Part shown: in pieces, positions 1 to 9,273 of the stretch | How the letters are laid out: each line of letters opens with the position of its first letter | Numbering within the stretch: position 1 is the first letter of the stretch | Assembly: GCA_965247075.1 (NCBI GenBank) | Contig: CBDFGK010000002.1 | Location: 1,364,001-1,428,000 of the forward strand | Reading direction: 5' to 3' | From: CBDFGK01 sp965247075 | GTDB taxonomy: Bacteria > Pseudomonadota > Gammaproteobacteria > Pseudomonadales > Halieaceae | DNA length: 64,000 bases | Translations under genes and position numbers: made by a program | The notes under the pieces: generated by a model | What the model was told of the DNA's origin: nothing | The model's input: only the letters and a program-made list of their open reading frames with translations | The model's database searches: none

Positions 1-1
1 G

Positions 2-514
2 CCCATTACCTTCAACGCCGGGGAAGCCGAAATTTCAGGCTTCGAGCTCGAAACCGCCTGGATTCCGAGCTCCTCCTGGATTGTGCAGGCCGCCGTGGGA
101 TATACCGATGCCAAGTACAGCGACCTCGATGACAGTGTGCAAACCGTGGGCATTACCGAAGACCACAGCCTGCCGCAAACTCCCGATTGGTCAGCCAACC
201 TGGGGGTAGCCTACACCGGGCAGATTTCCACCTGGACCGTCACGCCCAGGGTTGACTGGGTCTATACCGATGAGGTCTACAACAACGCTGTCAATACACC
301 GCAATTGCGGCAGGGCTCCTATGACATTATCAATGCCGCTATCACTCTACTGAGTGATGATGGTAGCTGGGAATTCATGTTGGCGGGACGCAATCTCAAC
401 GATGAAACGATCCTGGTGGCCGGTAGCTCCGGCTACGCGACCGGCTCAGGCTACTCTACCGGCACCTATGCCCGTGCAAGAGAGTGGAGCTTCTCTGCCA
501 AATACAGCTTCTGA
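2..514 (+). CDS. TonB-dependent receptor, C-terminal part (5' end outside window)
   Basis: The reading frame is open from the first bases of the window to the stop at 512-514, so this is the 3' end of a longer gene. The visible part has the alternating hydrophobic pattern of outer-membrane beta strands. It includes the NAGEAEISGFELE-type strand common in TonB-dependent receptors, a LAGRNLNDE segment near the end and a terminal aromatic residue (KYSF), which serves as the Bam sorting signal. The family imports iron complexes or large organic substrates across the outer membrane using TonB energy. Substrate cannot be told from this fragment. A strong terminator follows, and an AraC regulator is immediately downstream. 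Confident on family. Confidence 0.9.
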   Translation, partial: PITFNAGEAEISGFELETAWIPSSSWIVQAAVGYTDAKYSDLDDSVQTVGITEDHSLPQTPDWSANLGVAYTGQISTWTVTPRVDWVYTDEVYNNAVNTPQLRQGSYDIINAAITLLSDDGSWEFMLAGRNLNDETILVAGSSGYATGSGYSTGTYARAREWSFSAKYSF

Positions 515-526
515 GTTCATTGTAAG

Positions 527-561
527 CACCCCAAGTGATTTCTCACTTGGGGTGTTTTTTT
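527..561 (+). terminator. Rho-independent terminator of the TonB receptor gene
   Basis: A perfect 12-bp stem (527-538 with 543-554), a 4-base loop and a run of seven T start 12 bases after the receptor stop codon. It ends 14 bases before the AraC start codon, so the AraC promoter must overlap this structure or lie inside the receptor gene. Confidence 0.9.
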
Positions 562-575
562 GTACACTGGGCCGC

Positions 576-1589
576 ATGACGGATATCTTTACCTCGGCAC
601 CCCTGCAACACTACCAGCTACATGCAAGCACCGATATCGACCTCGTACACAGGGCGGTGACGGAGATTTTGTGTCCCCATAAATTAGCTGTTTCCGGTGG
701 TGACAAGCCGGAGCAGGAAGCCCTTATACACCACGCCCCCCTGCCCAATGGCGCCATCATCTACCTCGTGTACGGCACCGAACTCAGGGTGGATGTTTCC
801 CAACTGGGCTTTTTCCTGCTTGAAATTCCGCTCTCCGGTGCCTCCACCACCTATTGTGGCAATGGGCAAGTATTGAGTGGGCCCGGGCAGGCGGTGGTGG
901 CGGGTCCCTATCAGCAATTCGCCAGCGAATGGACTGTCGATTGCTCCAAGCTTCTGATCAAGCTGGAAAGCTCCGCGCTGGAAAGCTACCTGAGCACCTT
1001 GCTCGGCAGGCGACAGATCCGGGCCCTGGATTTTGATATGAGCATAGACTTGAACGCCGATTCTTCCGCCACACTGCTGCGCACCGTACAGTGGATTCTC
1101 GATGAGCTGGACCAAGTGGGTTCCCTGCTTAACACCGCCCCCCTGGCGGCGCAACAGTATCAGCGCATGCTGATGTGGACCTTACTGCACAGCCAACCCA
1201 ATAATTTCTCGGAGGAACTGGCCGCCAGGGAACTGCCACAGACTCCCCACTATATTCGCCAGACCGAGCAATTCATTCAGACACATTACGACGAGTCGAT
1301 TAGCCTGGAGCAACTGGTAGAGCAGGCCAACGTGAGTGAGCGAACCCTGTTGGAGGGCTTTAAGCGCTATCGCGATGTGTCGCCCATGAAGTTACTCAAA
1401 TTGACGCGCCTGGATTATGTACACCTGGCACTCAAGGAAGCCGACCCGGCCGGCAACAATGTCACGGACCTCGCCCTGGCCTGCGGCTTTTCCCAACTGG
1501 GAAAATTTTCCACCGAGTACAAGAAACGCTTCGGCGAGTCCCCCTCCGACACCCTAAAGGCCCTGAGCGCAGCGTCTCAGTCCGGATAG
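576..1589 (+). CDS. AraC-family transcriptional regulator
   Basis: A 337-residue protein with an N-terminal cupin-like sensor region (about residues 30-200, AraC_binding_2-like) and a C-terminal AraC double helix-turn-helix (about 235-330). The second HTH shows the typical ACGFSQLGKFSTEYKKRFGE pattern. The frame is open further upstream, but the ATG at 576 lies just past the terminator and gives the usual family length, so I chose it. The ribosome site is weak. The gene overlaps the convergent MFS gene by 13 bases at the 3' ends. A role in controlling the upstream receptor or the MFS gene is inferred from proximity only; the ligand is unknown. Confidence 0.85.
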   Translation: MTDIFTSAPLQHYQLHASTDIDLVHRAVTEILCPHKLAVSGGDKPEQEALIHHAPLPNGAIIYLVYGTELRVDVSQLGFFLLEIPLSGASTTYCGNGQVLSGPGQAVVAGPYQQFASEWTVDCSKLLIKLESSALESYLSTLLGRRQIRALDFDMSIDLNADSSATLLRTVQWILDELDQVGSLLNTAPLAAQQYQRMLMWTLLHSQPNNFSEELAARELPQTPHYIRQTEQFIQTHYDESISLEQLVEQANVSERTLLEGFKRYRDVSPMKLLKLTRLDYVHLALKEADPAGNNVTDLALACGFSQLGKFSTEYKKRFGESPSDTLKALSAASQSG

Positions 1590-2785
1590 GGCGACAGCCT
1601 GGCAATCAACACCGCCCCCAACAGGACCAGCGCTACGACCCCCCACAGGGCGCCGATGTAATCGCCGTGGCTGTCGTAGTAATAGCCCATCAACGGTGCG
1701 GAAATCGCCGAGCCCAGTTGAAAGGCCCCAAACATAATCCCGTAGATCAGCCCAAAGGCTATCTGGCCGAAATAGCGTCCGACAATATAGGCGATTTCAG
1801 ATATCTCCGAGCCGGTGGCCAGTCCCACCAGTGCCGCCGCGACATAGGCCTGCCAGCCCACCGCACCCAGCGCCAACATCACGATGCCGCCCGCCAGGCC
1901 GAACACGATGAAGGCAGCGGTGATGTAAGGCGCAAAGAAATGGTCCATCAGGTAGCCGGCCAGCATACGTCCGAATATCAGTGCAAAGGCCAGGGTGGAC
2001 ATGGCCCGGGCAGCGCCCTGATAGGACATCCCCCGGTCCATTAGCATGGGCACCAAATGACTGAGGATGCTGGTAATACCGATACCTGCCAGGAAGAACG
2101 AAGCCAGTATCAGCCAGTAGTTGCGGCCGCGCATCGCTGCACCGGTACTCAATTCAAACTTCACTGGCAAATCCTTCTCTGGTAGCGCGCTGCTCTCAAC
2201 TGGCGCCTCTCTCAACACCAGCAGCGCCAGCGGCAGTGATACCACTAACACCATGACGGCAAACAGCAGGTAGGCGCTGCGCCAACCGTAGAGTTCGGTC
2301 ATGGTCGCCGCCACCTCCGGCACCAGCGCCCCGCCCACGCCAAAGCCTGACAGTGCCACCCCCAGCGCCAGGCCGCGCTTTTTATCGAACCAGCCAATCA
2401 GTACCCGTGAATAACTCAGTGGCAGGGTCCCCAGACCCAACAAGGTAATAGCGAAGAAGCTCAGGTAGAAATACCAGATGTTGCCCTGCAGGAGACTCGT
2501 GGCGGCCACGGCCAACCCCATCAACGTTATTGAGGGCAACAAGAGCCGTTTGACACCTACCCGGTCGACCAGGAAACCGAGCGCCGGCGACCCGAACACC
2601 ACCGTTATGTTGGTGATCGTCAGGGCCAAAGACATCTCCGCCCTACTCCAGCCAAACTCTGCCTGCAGCGGCGTGACCAGGGTGCCGAATACAAATACCG
2701 TGAACATGGCGTAACTGAGGCCCAAGCCGACAAAAGCGGCCAGCACGTTCCACCAGCCACGAGCGCTGTCTAGCTGAAATGACAT
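1577..2785 (-). CDS. MFS transporter, monocarboxylate/oxalate-formate-like
   Basis: A 402-residue protein with about twelve hydrophobic segments. The loop between the second and third segments carries the MFS signature (GFLVDRVGVKR), and the GWSRAEMSLA start of the mature protein is typical of the MCT/oxalate-formate antiporter branch. A central hydrophilic loop lies near residues 195-215. It should act in the inner membrane by proton- or anion-coupled transport of a small organic acid. The substrate is not known. It is transcribed away from the MarR-type gene, and the 352-bp spacer between them probably holds both promoters. Confidence 0.85.
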   Translation of the reverse strand: MSFQLDSARGWWNVLAAFVGLGLSYAMFTVFVFGTLVTPLQAEFGWSRAEMSLALTITNITVVFGSPALGFLVDRVGVKRLLLPSITLMGLAVAATSLLQGNIWYFYLSFFAITLLGLGTLPLSYSRVLIGWFDKKRGLALGVALSGFGVGGALVPEVAATMTELYGWRSAYLLFAVMVLVVSLPLALLVLREAPVESSALPEKDLPVKFELSTGAAMRGRNYWLILASFFLAGIGITSILSHLVPMLMDRGMSYQGAARAMSTLAFALIFGRMLAGYLMDHFFAPYITAAFIVFGLAGGIVMLALGAVGWQAYVAAALVGLATGSEISEIAYIVGRYFGQIAFGLIYGIMFGAFQLGSAISAPLMGYYYDSHGDYIGALWGVVALVLLGAVLIARLSPYPD

Positions 2786-3088
2786 AAGCCTATGGTATCA
2801 GCTGACACTACTCAGGCTACCATCTGGCGTAGTCTACGCAGTCCTTCTCGCTCCAGTCACGGCATTACTTCCCGTGGTCTGGGTGGCAACATTCACTGGT
2901 ATACGCATGAAGGCGAAGAGTCCCGGTTTATATTCATCTCGATGCAGTAACATTGTATTTATAGTCATGGTTCACCCTTGCCTGATTTGTAGATAGAGGT
3001 CGCTGTTCATTCAATTGTTATTATAATGTAAAGCGTATGTTTATAATTTATTATAGCGCGCATTATAGTCTTTAAAATACATATTAAA

Positions 3089-3110
3089 AAAGCATTTTTT
3101 ATAATGCTTT
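3089..3110. promoter_or_regulatory. Inverted repeat, candidate operator of the MarR-type gene
   Basis: AAAGCATT and AATGCTTT form a perfect 8-bp inverted repeat with a 6-base spacer, 27 bases before the MarR start codon. It sits in a strongly AT-rich stretch (about 3010-3110) within the 2786-3137 intergenic region. The rest of that region shows no gene. The position fits autoregulation, but the binding is inferred. Confidence 0.4.
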
Positions 3111-3137
3111 CGCTGACACAATAGTGAGGATAACGGC

Positions 3138-3689
3138 ATGATTAATAAGACACTCGCCCTGGATCGGCACTGGCACCTGGGTCAGACCGAGGAGGAACTG
3201 GTCACCGCGGACTTTGAATACGCGCTGATGCGCTGCATCGAAAGTTTCAATGCCTGGCAACAGGAGTGCCTGGCCACCGTGGCCGGACACAAGGTGAGCG
3301 CCACCGACAATGTGGTTCTACATATCACCCGCATGAACGATAGACCCAAGTCGGTCACTGAATTATCCAAACTGATGAATCGTTCCGACCTGTCCAATCT
3401 CAAGTATTCGATTCGAAAACTGGTGGAGAGCGGTTTGCTGGAGAAGGTCAGCGAGGGTGGCAAACGCAAGGGCATGCGCTACCAGGCTACCGCCGCCGGC
3501 ATCAAGTTGACCGAGGCCTACGCCGGCTTGCGACGTGAGCAATTAATGCCGCAGGTGTCATCTATTGCCGACAACACGGAGATGCTCAGCCAGGCCACAC
3601 ATGCCCTCAATCTGCTGGGCGGCATCTACGATCAGGTCGCACATGTGATCGCCTTTCACCGCGGACCCACCGAGGGCGACGATGGATAA
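3138..3689 (+). CDS. MarR-type winged-helix transcriptional regulator
   Basis: A 183-residue protein with a winged-helix domain at about 50-135 (PKSVTELSKLMNRSDLSNLKYSIRKLVESG, then a basic wing around EGGKRKGMRY) and a helical C-terminal dimerisation region. Members usually repress catabolic or efflux genes until a ligand binds. A promoter-proximal inverted repeat lies upstream. The gene stands head-to-head with the MFS gene and faces the end of the MBL/Cox minus-strand cluster, so it may control either; this is inference. The start ATG is preceded by GTGAGGATAACGGC, a usable ribosome site. Confidence 0.8.
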   Translation: MINKTLALDRHWHLGQTEEELVTADFEYALMRCIESFNAWQQECLATVAGHKVSATDNVVLHITRMNDRPKSVTELSKLMNRSDLSNLKYSIRKLVESGLLEKVSEGGKRKGMRYQATAAGIKLTEAYAGLRREQLMPQVSSIADNTEMLSQATHALNLLGGIYDQVAHVIAFHRGPTEGDDG

Positions 3690-3778
3690 GCCGGCCGAGG
3701 CCGTTGCCTCACCCTGGTTGGGTGTGAGGTTGCCAGTGCACCACCAATGGTCTGGTAGCGCACTTGAAAATGGGAAAA

Positions 3779-4693
3779 TTACAGACTGATCTGGTCGGCC
3801 AGCAACAGGCGCGGCTCGGGCGTATCTTCCAGGCCCCAGCCACCCATCAGGTAGTGGTGCGCGATGCGGATAGCCATCTGGCCGACATGGCCCTCAAATC
3901 CGTCCAGATCGCCAAAACGATCCCCTAACCGGCCAATGCAATAACCCTTCATGGGCTCGTAGGCCCAGATGGGAACAAAATTCACGAAGGCATGCTGACA
4001 CTCGGTCATCACCGCCTCGATAAAATCGACACCGCGGCTAAAACCGGCCCGCTCCGTCATTTCGTACCGGCCCGGTACAAAGCGGTCCCAATCCAACTCC
4101 AGGAAGCCGCGCATAAAGCGCACGAAGTTGCAAAAGTGGTAATCGGGCATAAAGCCGTATTTGGCGTTGGCCAGGATGGTATCGGAGGAGAAAAGGGTTT
4201 TCTCGGCGGCAAGGTACGCCGCCAGGTTACCCGTACCATGGGTTGGGCCAGGGTTGAGTAATGCCAGTTCTACTCCGTCAATGCTCAGTTCGGTGCGCTC
4301 GCCGGTCAGTACCCGGGTGGGCTGCAATTGCCCTTCGGCCTGGCGCAGCTTGATCACCTTGGCACACATTTCATCGGCGATGATCTCCGCTGCCGGCGCC
4401 AGGTCTGCGGCAAAACCCGCATGATCCAGATGATCGTGGCTGTAGATGATCGTAGCAATGGGCTTGCCCGGCACCGCCGCGGCGATAGCCTTGCCGTAGG
4501 CTCGTGCCCGACCGGGAGTGCCAAAGGTATCGAAGGCGATAACGCTGCTGTCGCCCGCCAGGAAAACAGTCCGCACCTGGCCATCACTGACCGTGTACAA
4601 GCGCCCAGACAACTGCTCAGTGGTCATCTCCGGCTCAGCCGCGAGATAGGCCCGGGCCGCGTCGAGGGTAAATAGTCCGCGATTCTCAGACAT
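3779..4693 (-). CDS. MBL-fold metallo-hydrolase, paralogue 1
   Basis: A 304-residue metallo-beta-lactamase-fold hydrolase. The zinc motif HDHLDH is at about residues 86-91, followed by the GPTHGTGN loop and a later SSDT aspartate strand. It aligns along its whole length with the next gene (shared IAFDTFGTPG, YSH-HLDH, LAP-A-II, LDWD and GGWG segments), so the two are tandem duplicates. The ATG overlaps the upstream gene's stop (TAATG), which implies translational coupling. Family members hydrolyse esters, thioesters or sulfates; the substrate here is unknown. This is the last gene of the minus-strand cox run. Confidence 0.85.
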   Translation of the reverse strand: MSENRGLFTLDAARAYLAAEPEMTTEQLSGRLYTVSDGQVRTVFLAGDSSVIAFDTFGTPGRARAYGKAIAAAVPGKPIATIIYSHDHLDHAGFAADLAPAAEIIADEMCAKVIKLRQAEGQLQPTRVLTGERTELSIDGVELALLNPGPTHGTGNLAAYLAAEKTLFSSDTILANAKYGFMPDYHFCNFVRFMRGFLELDWDRFVPGRYEMTERAGFSRGVDFIEAVMTECQHAFVNFVPIWAYEPMKGYCIGRLGDRFGDLDGFEGHVGQMAIRIAHHYLMGGWGLEDTPEPRLLLADQISL

Positions 4694-5613
4694 TACAAAT
4701 CCCCCAGTGTCGGTTTGAGATTTCCTTCCATGCCCCAGCCACCGGTGAGATATTCCTGCATGTAGCGCGACAGGTTCATGGCGCCGTACTCATAGTAGCG
4801 GAACTCTTTGGAATACAGCGGTCCCAGTTTTTCATCGGTGTAGCTGTTGAGGCCCTCCCAGTCGTGGGGGTCCACACAGTCGATAATGGCCTGCTGGCCA
4901 AAGTCGAACATGCGCTTCCAGTAATCGAGTATTTCGATAAAACGTGGCCGGGTAATTATCCAGAAATGGCCCGGCACCCAGATGTCCCAGTCCAGGCTGA
5001 GAAAACGTTCCATTACCGGCACATAGTGAGTGAGGTGCCAGTCCATAAGGGTGGTATAGCCGACACCATCGGCCACCGTATCGACCATGAATACCGTTTT
5101 ACTGTCAGGAAAATAGGCCGCGATATTGCCGTCGCCGTGGGTTAGTCCGGGGTAAATCAACTCAAAGCGGCAACCGTCAATATCATAGGCGTTGCGTTCA
5201 TCAAGGAAGGTGTCGTGAGCCGCCAATTGGCCGTCTGACTTGCGCCCCAGGATAACCCGGTTGGCATGGTCGTGGGCGATGATGCGTGCCTCTGGCGCCA
5301 GGTCGGCAGCGTAACCGGTATGATCCAGGTGTTCGTGTGAATACACTACTGTGTGTATGGGCTGTTTGGGGAATACCCGGCCTATAGCCTGCCGGTAGGC
5401 CTGCGCCGTACCGGGAGTGCCGAAAGTGTCAAAGGCGATACAGCCCTTATTTCCTTCCAGGAAGATGGTTCGGTAAATGCCTTCACTGGCGGTCCAGATA
5501 TTGTCGCGTACCGGCTGGTAGCAGATATCGCGGTAAGCTCCCTGTATAGGCAGTTCACCGCCGATATTGAATATGCCGAAGTGTACACCGCAGCTGTGCT
5601 CTCCGTCGCTCAT
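4693..5613 (-). CDS. MBL-fold metallo-hydrolase, paralogue 2
   Basis: A 306-residue protein of the same family and layout as its downstream neighbour, with metal motif HEHLDH, the YPGLTHGDGN loop and a DWD-VPGH strand that supplies a further ligand. The C terminus ends with the GGWGM element shared by both copies and by a relic near 15.4 kb. The start is preceded by an AGGAGGAGG-type ribosome site. It lies 69 bases after the coxL stop and is probably co-transcribed with it. The two copies keep all visible metal ligands, so both are likely active. The reaction is unassigned. Confidence 0.85.
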   Translation of the reverse strand: MSDGEHSCGVHFGIFNIGGELPIQGAYRDICYQPVRDNIWTASEGIYRTIFLEGNKGCIAFDTFGTPGTAQAYRQAIGRVFPKQPIHTVVYSHEHLDHTGYAADLAPEARIIAHDHANRVILGRKSDGQLAAHDTFLDERNAYDIDGCRFELIYPGLTHGDGNIAAYFPDSKTVFMVDTVADGVGYTTLMDWHLTHYVPVMERFLSLDWDIWVPGHFWIITRPRFIEILDYWKRMFDFGQQAIIDCVDPHDWEGLNSYTDEKLGPLYSKEFRYYEYGAMNLSRYMQEYLTGGWGMEGNLKPTLGDL

Positions 5614-5627
5614 GAACCTCCTCCTCC

Positions 5628-5720
5628 TGTTTGTTTGTATCTACAGTTGTGGGGTCAGAGCCGGCTCTGACCGCGGGTCTAATCACCGTCGAACGGTCAC
5701 CATCGCTGCCCGGTTTGGGT
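5628..5720. repeat. 93-bp dispersed duplicate, copy A (spans coxL 3' end)
   Basis: This stretch is repeated in the same orientation at 18002-18094 with two mismatches in 93 bases. It covers the coxL stop and its last codons plus about 55 bases of downstream spacer. The spacer contains a palindromic element (GGTCAGAGCCGGCTCTGACC). Here it belongs to the intact gene, so this is probably the source copy. Confidence 0.9.
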
Positions 5721-8700
5721 TGGCAATCGCCGCCAGCAAAATCGAGGGTGAGTTGTGCGAGTCGGTGACAATAACGCCCTCGGCATACAGGGCGTCCTGA
5801 ACTGCCGCTGACACACAGTGCAAAGGCCCACCGCCGCCCTCTCCACAGCCCTTGGCGCCATTGAAGCTGAACGGTGAGGGTGTCTCCGTGCTCTCACACT
5901 TCAGCGGCGGCATATTCAGAGCCGTGAGCGGGGCGTAATCGGTAAAGCTGCCGGTGATCAGGTTGCCGCCCTCATCAAACCGGAAGGCTTCCTGCATGGC
6001 CGCACCGATACCGTGACAGGCGGCCCCGTGCACCTGGCCGGCAACAATCTTCGGGTTGATAGCCACCCCGCAGTCATCGACGATGGCATAGTCCAGTATG
6101 GTCGGTTGGCAGGTTGCCCGGTCTACTTCGACCACGGCAATATGTATCTGTGGCGCATAGGTCAGTGTCTGGTTGCCGATCTTCCTTTCTACATCCACCG
6201 GGTCGAAAGGTGGCTTGTAGACATGCAACACATTGAGATCTATAGCCTGCAAACTTTCCGGCACATTGGAGATATTGGAGTTGGCCAGGTTGGAAAGCAT
6301 CCAGAAGTTCATGGCGCGCTCGGGCTGGCCGATAACGCTGACCTGGGGACCCATTTCGCCCACACCCAACTCCAGTTCGTCCACCGATGCTTCCAGCGCA
6401 GACCCTGCCAACCGCAGCAACTGATCCTTCAGTTTCAATGCAGCGCCGTGCACGGCAGACAATCCCGTTACCACAAACTGGCTGGCAATAGTCCCGGACA
6501 GGCCCGCATGGGTATTCCAGGCGCTATCGAAGCCGGTGCGCACGGTAATCATGTCTGGCCCTACACCCAGGTCATCCGCCGCCACCTGCGCGGCCACGGT
6601 TTCGTGGCCCTGGCCCTGGGGCGCTGAACCGAGCGTCAGAATGATGGACCCATCCAGGCCAATCCGCAGGCGGCAAGCCTCATTGTTGCCTGAAAAAACC
6701 TGGTCCGGGTTAACGTACAGCACCTGCTGAAAATTATTGGTGCCTGAATCCACTGTTGAACCGATGCCAATGCCGATCCAGCGGCCCTCCGCCCGGGCGG
6801 CAGCCTGCTTCTGCCGCCACTCGTCCCAACCGATCAACCGCTTGGCCTTGTCCAGCATCATCGGGTAATCGCCGGAGTCATAGATATTGCCGTTGGGCGT
6901 GGTATAGGGCATTTGCTCCGGCTTGATATAGTTGCGCCGGCGCATCGCGTCAGCGGGTATCCCCAGCTCGTGGGCACAGATATCAATAACGCGCTCCATA
7001 AACCAGATGTGCTGCATGCGGGAATAACCGCGGTTCGGCGTACAGGGCGCCTTGTTGGAGAGCACCTGGTTAAAATCGATATGAAGATTGCGCAGTCTGT
7101 AGGTCGCCGTGTACACCTGTGACCAGATCGAACAGCCCAGCGGTTCATAGCGCAGGTAGGCGCCGGCATCATCAATATGCCGCGAGCGCAGCCCGGTAAT
7201 CACCCCATCGGCATCCAGCGCCACCTGGGTATCCAGGAAGGTTCGCTCACCACCGTGATATGACGCCAGGTTATCGCTGCGGGTCTCAATCCACTTGACG
7301 GTACGGCCACCGACCGCGTGTGAAGCCACCGCGGTCAGGCCGAGAAAGGTGTGATTGACCGTCTTGGTACCAAAATTGCCACCGACATCCTCGCTTTTCA
7401 GGCGAATCTGTTCGGTGCTGATATTCAGAAACGGCGCCAACACCTGCAGGGTAACGCCCGGCAGGCCGTTGTTGCAGATCAGATCGACCTCACCGCGGGG
7501 CGACCAGGTGGCCACGCAACCGGAGGTTTCAACCGGCGTGCTGGAAAAGCGATGAAAGTGCAGGCGACCGATGTCGATAATGTGGGCAGCTTCCTCAAAG
7601 GCCCGGTCCACGTCGCCATGTTGCCAGTCGCCCTGGAAAGAACGGTTGGTGCCCATCTCGTCGTGGATGATCACGTCATCCTGTAAGGCGTCTTCCGAAA
7701 GTATCTGGGCCGGCAGGGGTTCGTACTCCACTTCCACCAACTCCATGGCATCTTCAACCACCCGCGCCGACTCTGCCACAATCATCACGACCGGCTCACC
7801 CGGGTAACGCACCCGGTCCAGGGCCATACCGTAATCCTGGATCAGCGCGCCCGGCTCGGCACCAATCTGCATAAAGGCGGTGGTCTGCGCGGCCACCTGT
7901 TGGCCCGTCATGGTGCACACCACGCCGGGCAGCGCCTCGGCGGCGGAAACATCGATGTTTACAATACGGGCGTGGGCGTAGGGCGATCGCGCAAAGCCCA
8001 TATGCAACATGTCACTGCTCCGGTAGTCATCCACGAAACGTCCCAGACCGCGCAGCAGTCGCTCATCCTCTTTGCGGCGCAAACGCTGACCGGACCATGT
8101 GCCACTGCCATTGCCGTCCACCTGGATGCTGGAGCCCATGGGGCCGGCAACCGGTCGGGGCACATCCTTGCGCAGGGGTTTGCGTACGTCCGGCGCCTGT
8201 TCTGCATCAATAGGTGTCTCTGCCGTGGCGACGTCACCACCGCCAGACAGCCGGCGGAAGAAATTGGCGAGCGCCGCGAAGAAGCCTGCACGGACCGGCG
8301 CTGCCTGTACCGCGCGGGCAATGGATTCAAAGTGCTCCCTGCTGACCAGGGCATCCTGCAGACTGCCGATTACCTTGATAATTTCCTTCTCGGCAATACC
8401 GCGCAGTCCGCCGCCGGCGATGGACAGGATCTTGCCGTGAATCCGGGTCGTGCCCTCCCAATCAACGCGGGTACCGCCGGTGGCGCTCTCAATTAGCCGG
8501 AAGCCGACCACCATATTGTAGGCGCCGCCCATCACCTTGCCTGTACCCACGTAGCTGACGCGCGAGGGAGGTTCGTTATCCAGCAGAGACATCTCGGTGG
8601 TGGCAATGCCATGCACCTTGCCAATGCCAATCCTGACCTTGACGATAGATGTAGTGGGGTCTGATTTCTTCTTCTGCATACTGTGGTACATGGGTAGCAC

Positions 8701-8790
8701 CGGCAGGAACTGCTCGGGGTCTGATAACAACTCGAAGGTGTCGGCCTGTGGAATGCCCACTTCAAAATCGCCGGTGAATGACATTTCCAT
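5683..8790 (-). CDS. CoxG-CoxL fusion: SRPBCC domain joined to molybdenum hydroxylase large subunit
   Basis: A 1035-residue protein. Residues 1-165 form a CoxG-like SRPBCC domain, residues 170-230 a linker, and about 232-1035 a xanthine-oxidase-family molybdopterin subunit beginning WSGQRLRRKEDERLLRG. The C-terminal GEGG with the expected catalytic glutamate is at 983-986. In the active-site loop the usual AYRGAGR or AYxCSFR of CO dehydrogenases is replaced by RGYSRMQ (587-593), so this is unlikely to be a true CO dehydrogenase. With CoxS and CoxM it should form a cytoplasmic Mo/Fe-S/FAD hydroxylase of an aromatic, heterocyclic or aldehyde substrate. Fusion of CoxG to CoxL in one chain is unusual. 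Substrate is unknown. Confidence 0.88.
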   Translation of the reverse strand: MEMSFTGDFEVGIPQADTFELLSDPEQFLPVLPMYHSMQKKKSDPTTSIVKVRIGIGKVHGIATTEMSLLDNEPPSRVSYVGTGKVMGGAYNMVVGFRLIESATGGTRVDWEGTTRIHGKILSIAGGGLRGIAEKEIIKVIGSLQDALVSREHFESIARAVQAAPVRAGFFAALANFFRRLSGGGDVATAETPIDAEQAPDVRKPLRKDVPRPVAGPMGSSIQVDGNGSGTWSGQRLRRKEDERLLRGLGRFVDDYRSSDMLHMGFARSPYAHARIVNIDVSAAEALPGVVCTMTGQQVAAQTTAFMQIGAEPGALIQDYGMALDRVRYPGEPVVMIVAESARVVEDAMELVEVEYEPLPAQILSEDALQDDVIIHDEMGTNRSFQGDWQHGDVDRAFEEAAHIIDIGRLHFHRFSSTPVETSGCVATWSPRGEVDLICNNGLPGVTLQVLAPFLNISTEQIRLKSEDVGGNFGTKTVNHTFLGLTAVASHAVGGRTVKWIETRSDNLASYHGGERTFLDTQVALDADGVITGLRSRHIDDAGAYLRYEPLGCSIWSQVYTATYRLRNLHIDFNQVLSNKAPCTPNRGYSRMQHIWFMERVIDICAHELGIPADAMRRRNYIKPEQMPYTTPNGNIYDSGDYPMMLDKAKRLIGWDEWRQKQAAARAEGRWIGIGIGSTVDSGTNNFQQVLYVNPDQVFSGNNEACRLRIGLDGSIILTLGSAPQGQGHETVAAQVAADDLGVGPDMITVRTGFDSAWNTHAGLSGTIASQFVVTGLSAVHGAALKLKDQLLRLAGSALEASVDELELGVGEMGPQVSVIGQPERAMNFWMLSNLANSNISNVPESLQAIDLNVLHVYKPPFDPVDVERKIGNQTLTYAPQIHIAVVEVDRATCQPTILDYAIVDDCGVAINPKIVAGQVHGAACHGIGAAMQEAFRFDEGGNLITGSFTDYAPLTALNMPPLKCESTETPSPFSFNGAKGCGEGGGGPLHCVSAAVQDALYAEGVIVTDSHNSPSILLAAIANPNRAAMVTVRR

Positions 8791-8793
8791 GGT

Positions 8794-9273
8794 CTATACC
8801 TCCTGCATCTTGACGGCGGCGGCATCAACCGCCTTGACGATATTCACATAGCCGGTACAGCGACAAAGATTGCCCGCAATGCCCTTGCGGATGTCTGCCT
8901 CACTGGGATGCGGGTTTTCGGCCAGCAGTGACCTGGCAGCCATCAACATACCCGGCGTGCAATACCCACACTGCAGCCCATGGTGTGCAGAGAAAGCTTC
9001 CTGCAGGGGATGTAATTTGCCGTCCTGTTCCAGCCCCTCCACGGTGTCAACCTTGCCACCATCTGCCTGTACGGCCAGACAGGTGCAGGATTTTATTACC
9101 CTGTCATTGAGGGTGACCGTACAGGCGCCACAGTAACTGGTATCGCAACCAATATGGGTACCGGTTAAGCCCAGCTCTTCCCGCAGGAATTCAACCAACA
9201 ACAGGCGGGCCTCGATTTCACGCTGGTAGCTGACCCCGTTGACGGCAATGTCTACAACAACTGTATTAGGCAT
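8794..9273 (-). CDS. Molybdenum hydroxylase small subunit, [2Fe-2S] CoxS-like
   Basis: A 159-residue protein with two [2Fe-2S] clusters. The plant-ferredoxin-type cluster uses Cys43, 48, 51 and 63 (CDTSYCGAC...C), and the helical cluster uses Cys102, 105, 137 and 139 (CGYCTPGM and LCRCTGY). It passes electrons from the Mo centre to the FAD subunit. I chose the internal ATG at 9273 because MPNTVVVDIAVNG matches the family start and overlaps the coxM stop by only 8 bases. The frame runs further upstream without family resemblance. The coxL start lies 3 bases after this stop. Confidence 0.93.
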   Translation of the reverse strand: MPNTVVVDIAVNGVSYQREIEARLLLVEFLREELGLTGTHIGCDTSYCGACTVTLNDRVIKSCTCLAVQADGGKVDTVEGLEQDGKLHPLQEAFSAHHGLQCGYCTPGMLMAARSLLAENPHPSEADIRKGIAGNLCRCTGYVNIVKAVDAAAVKMQEV

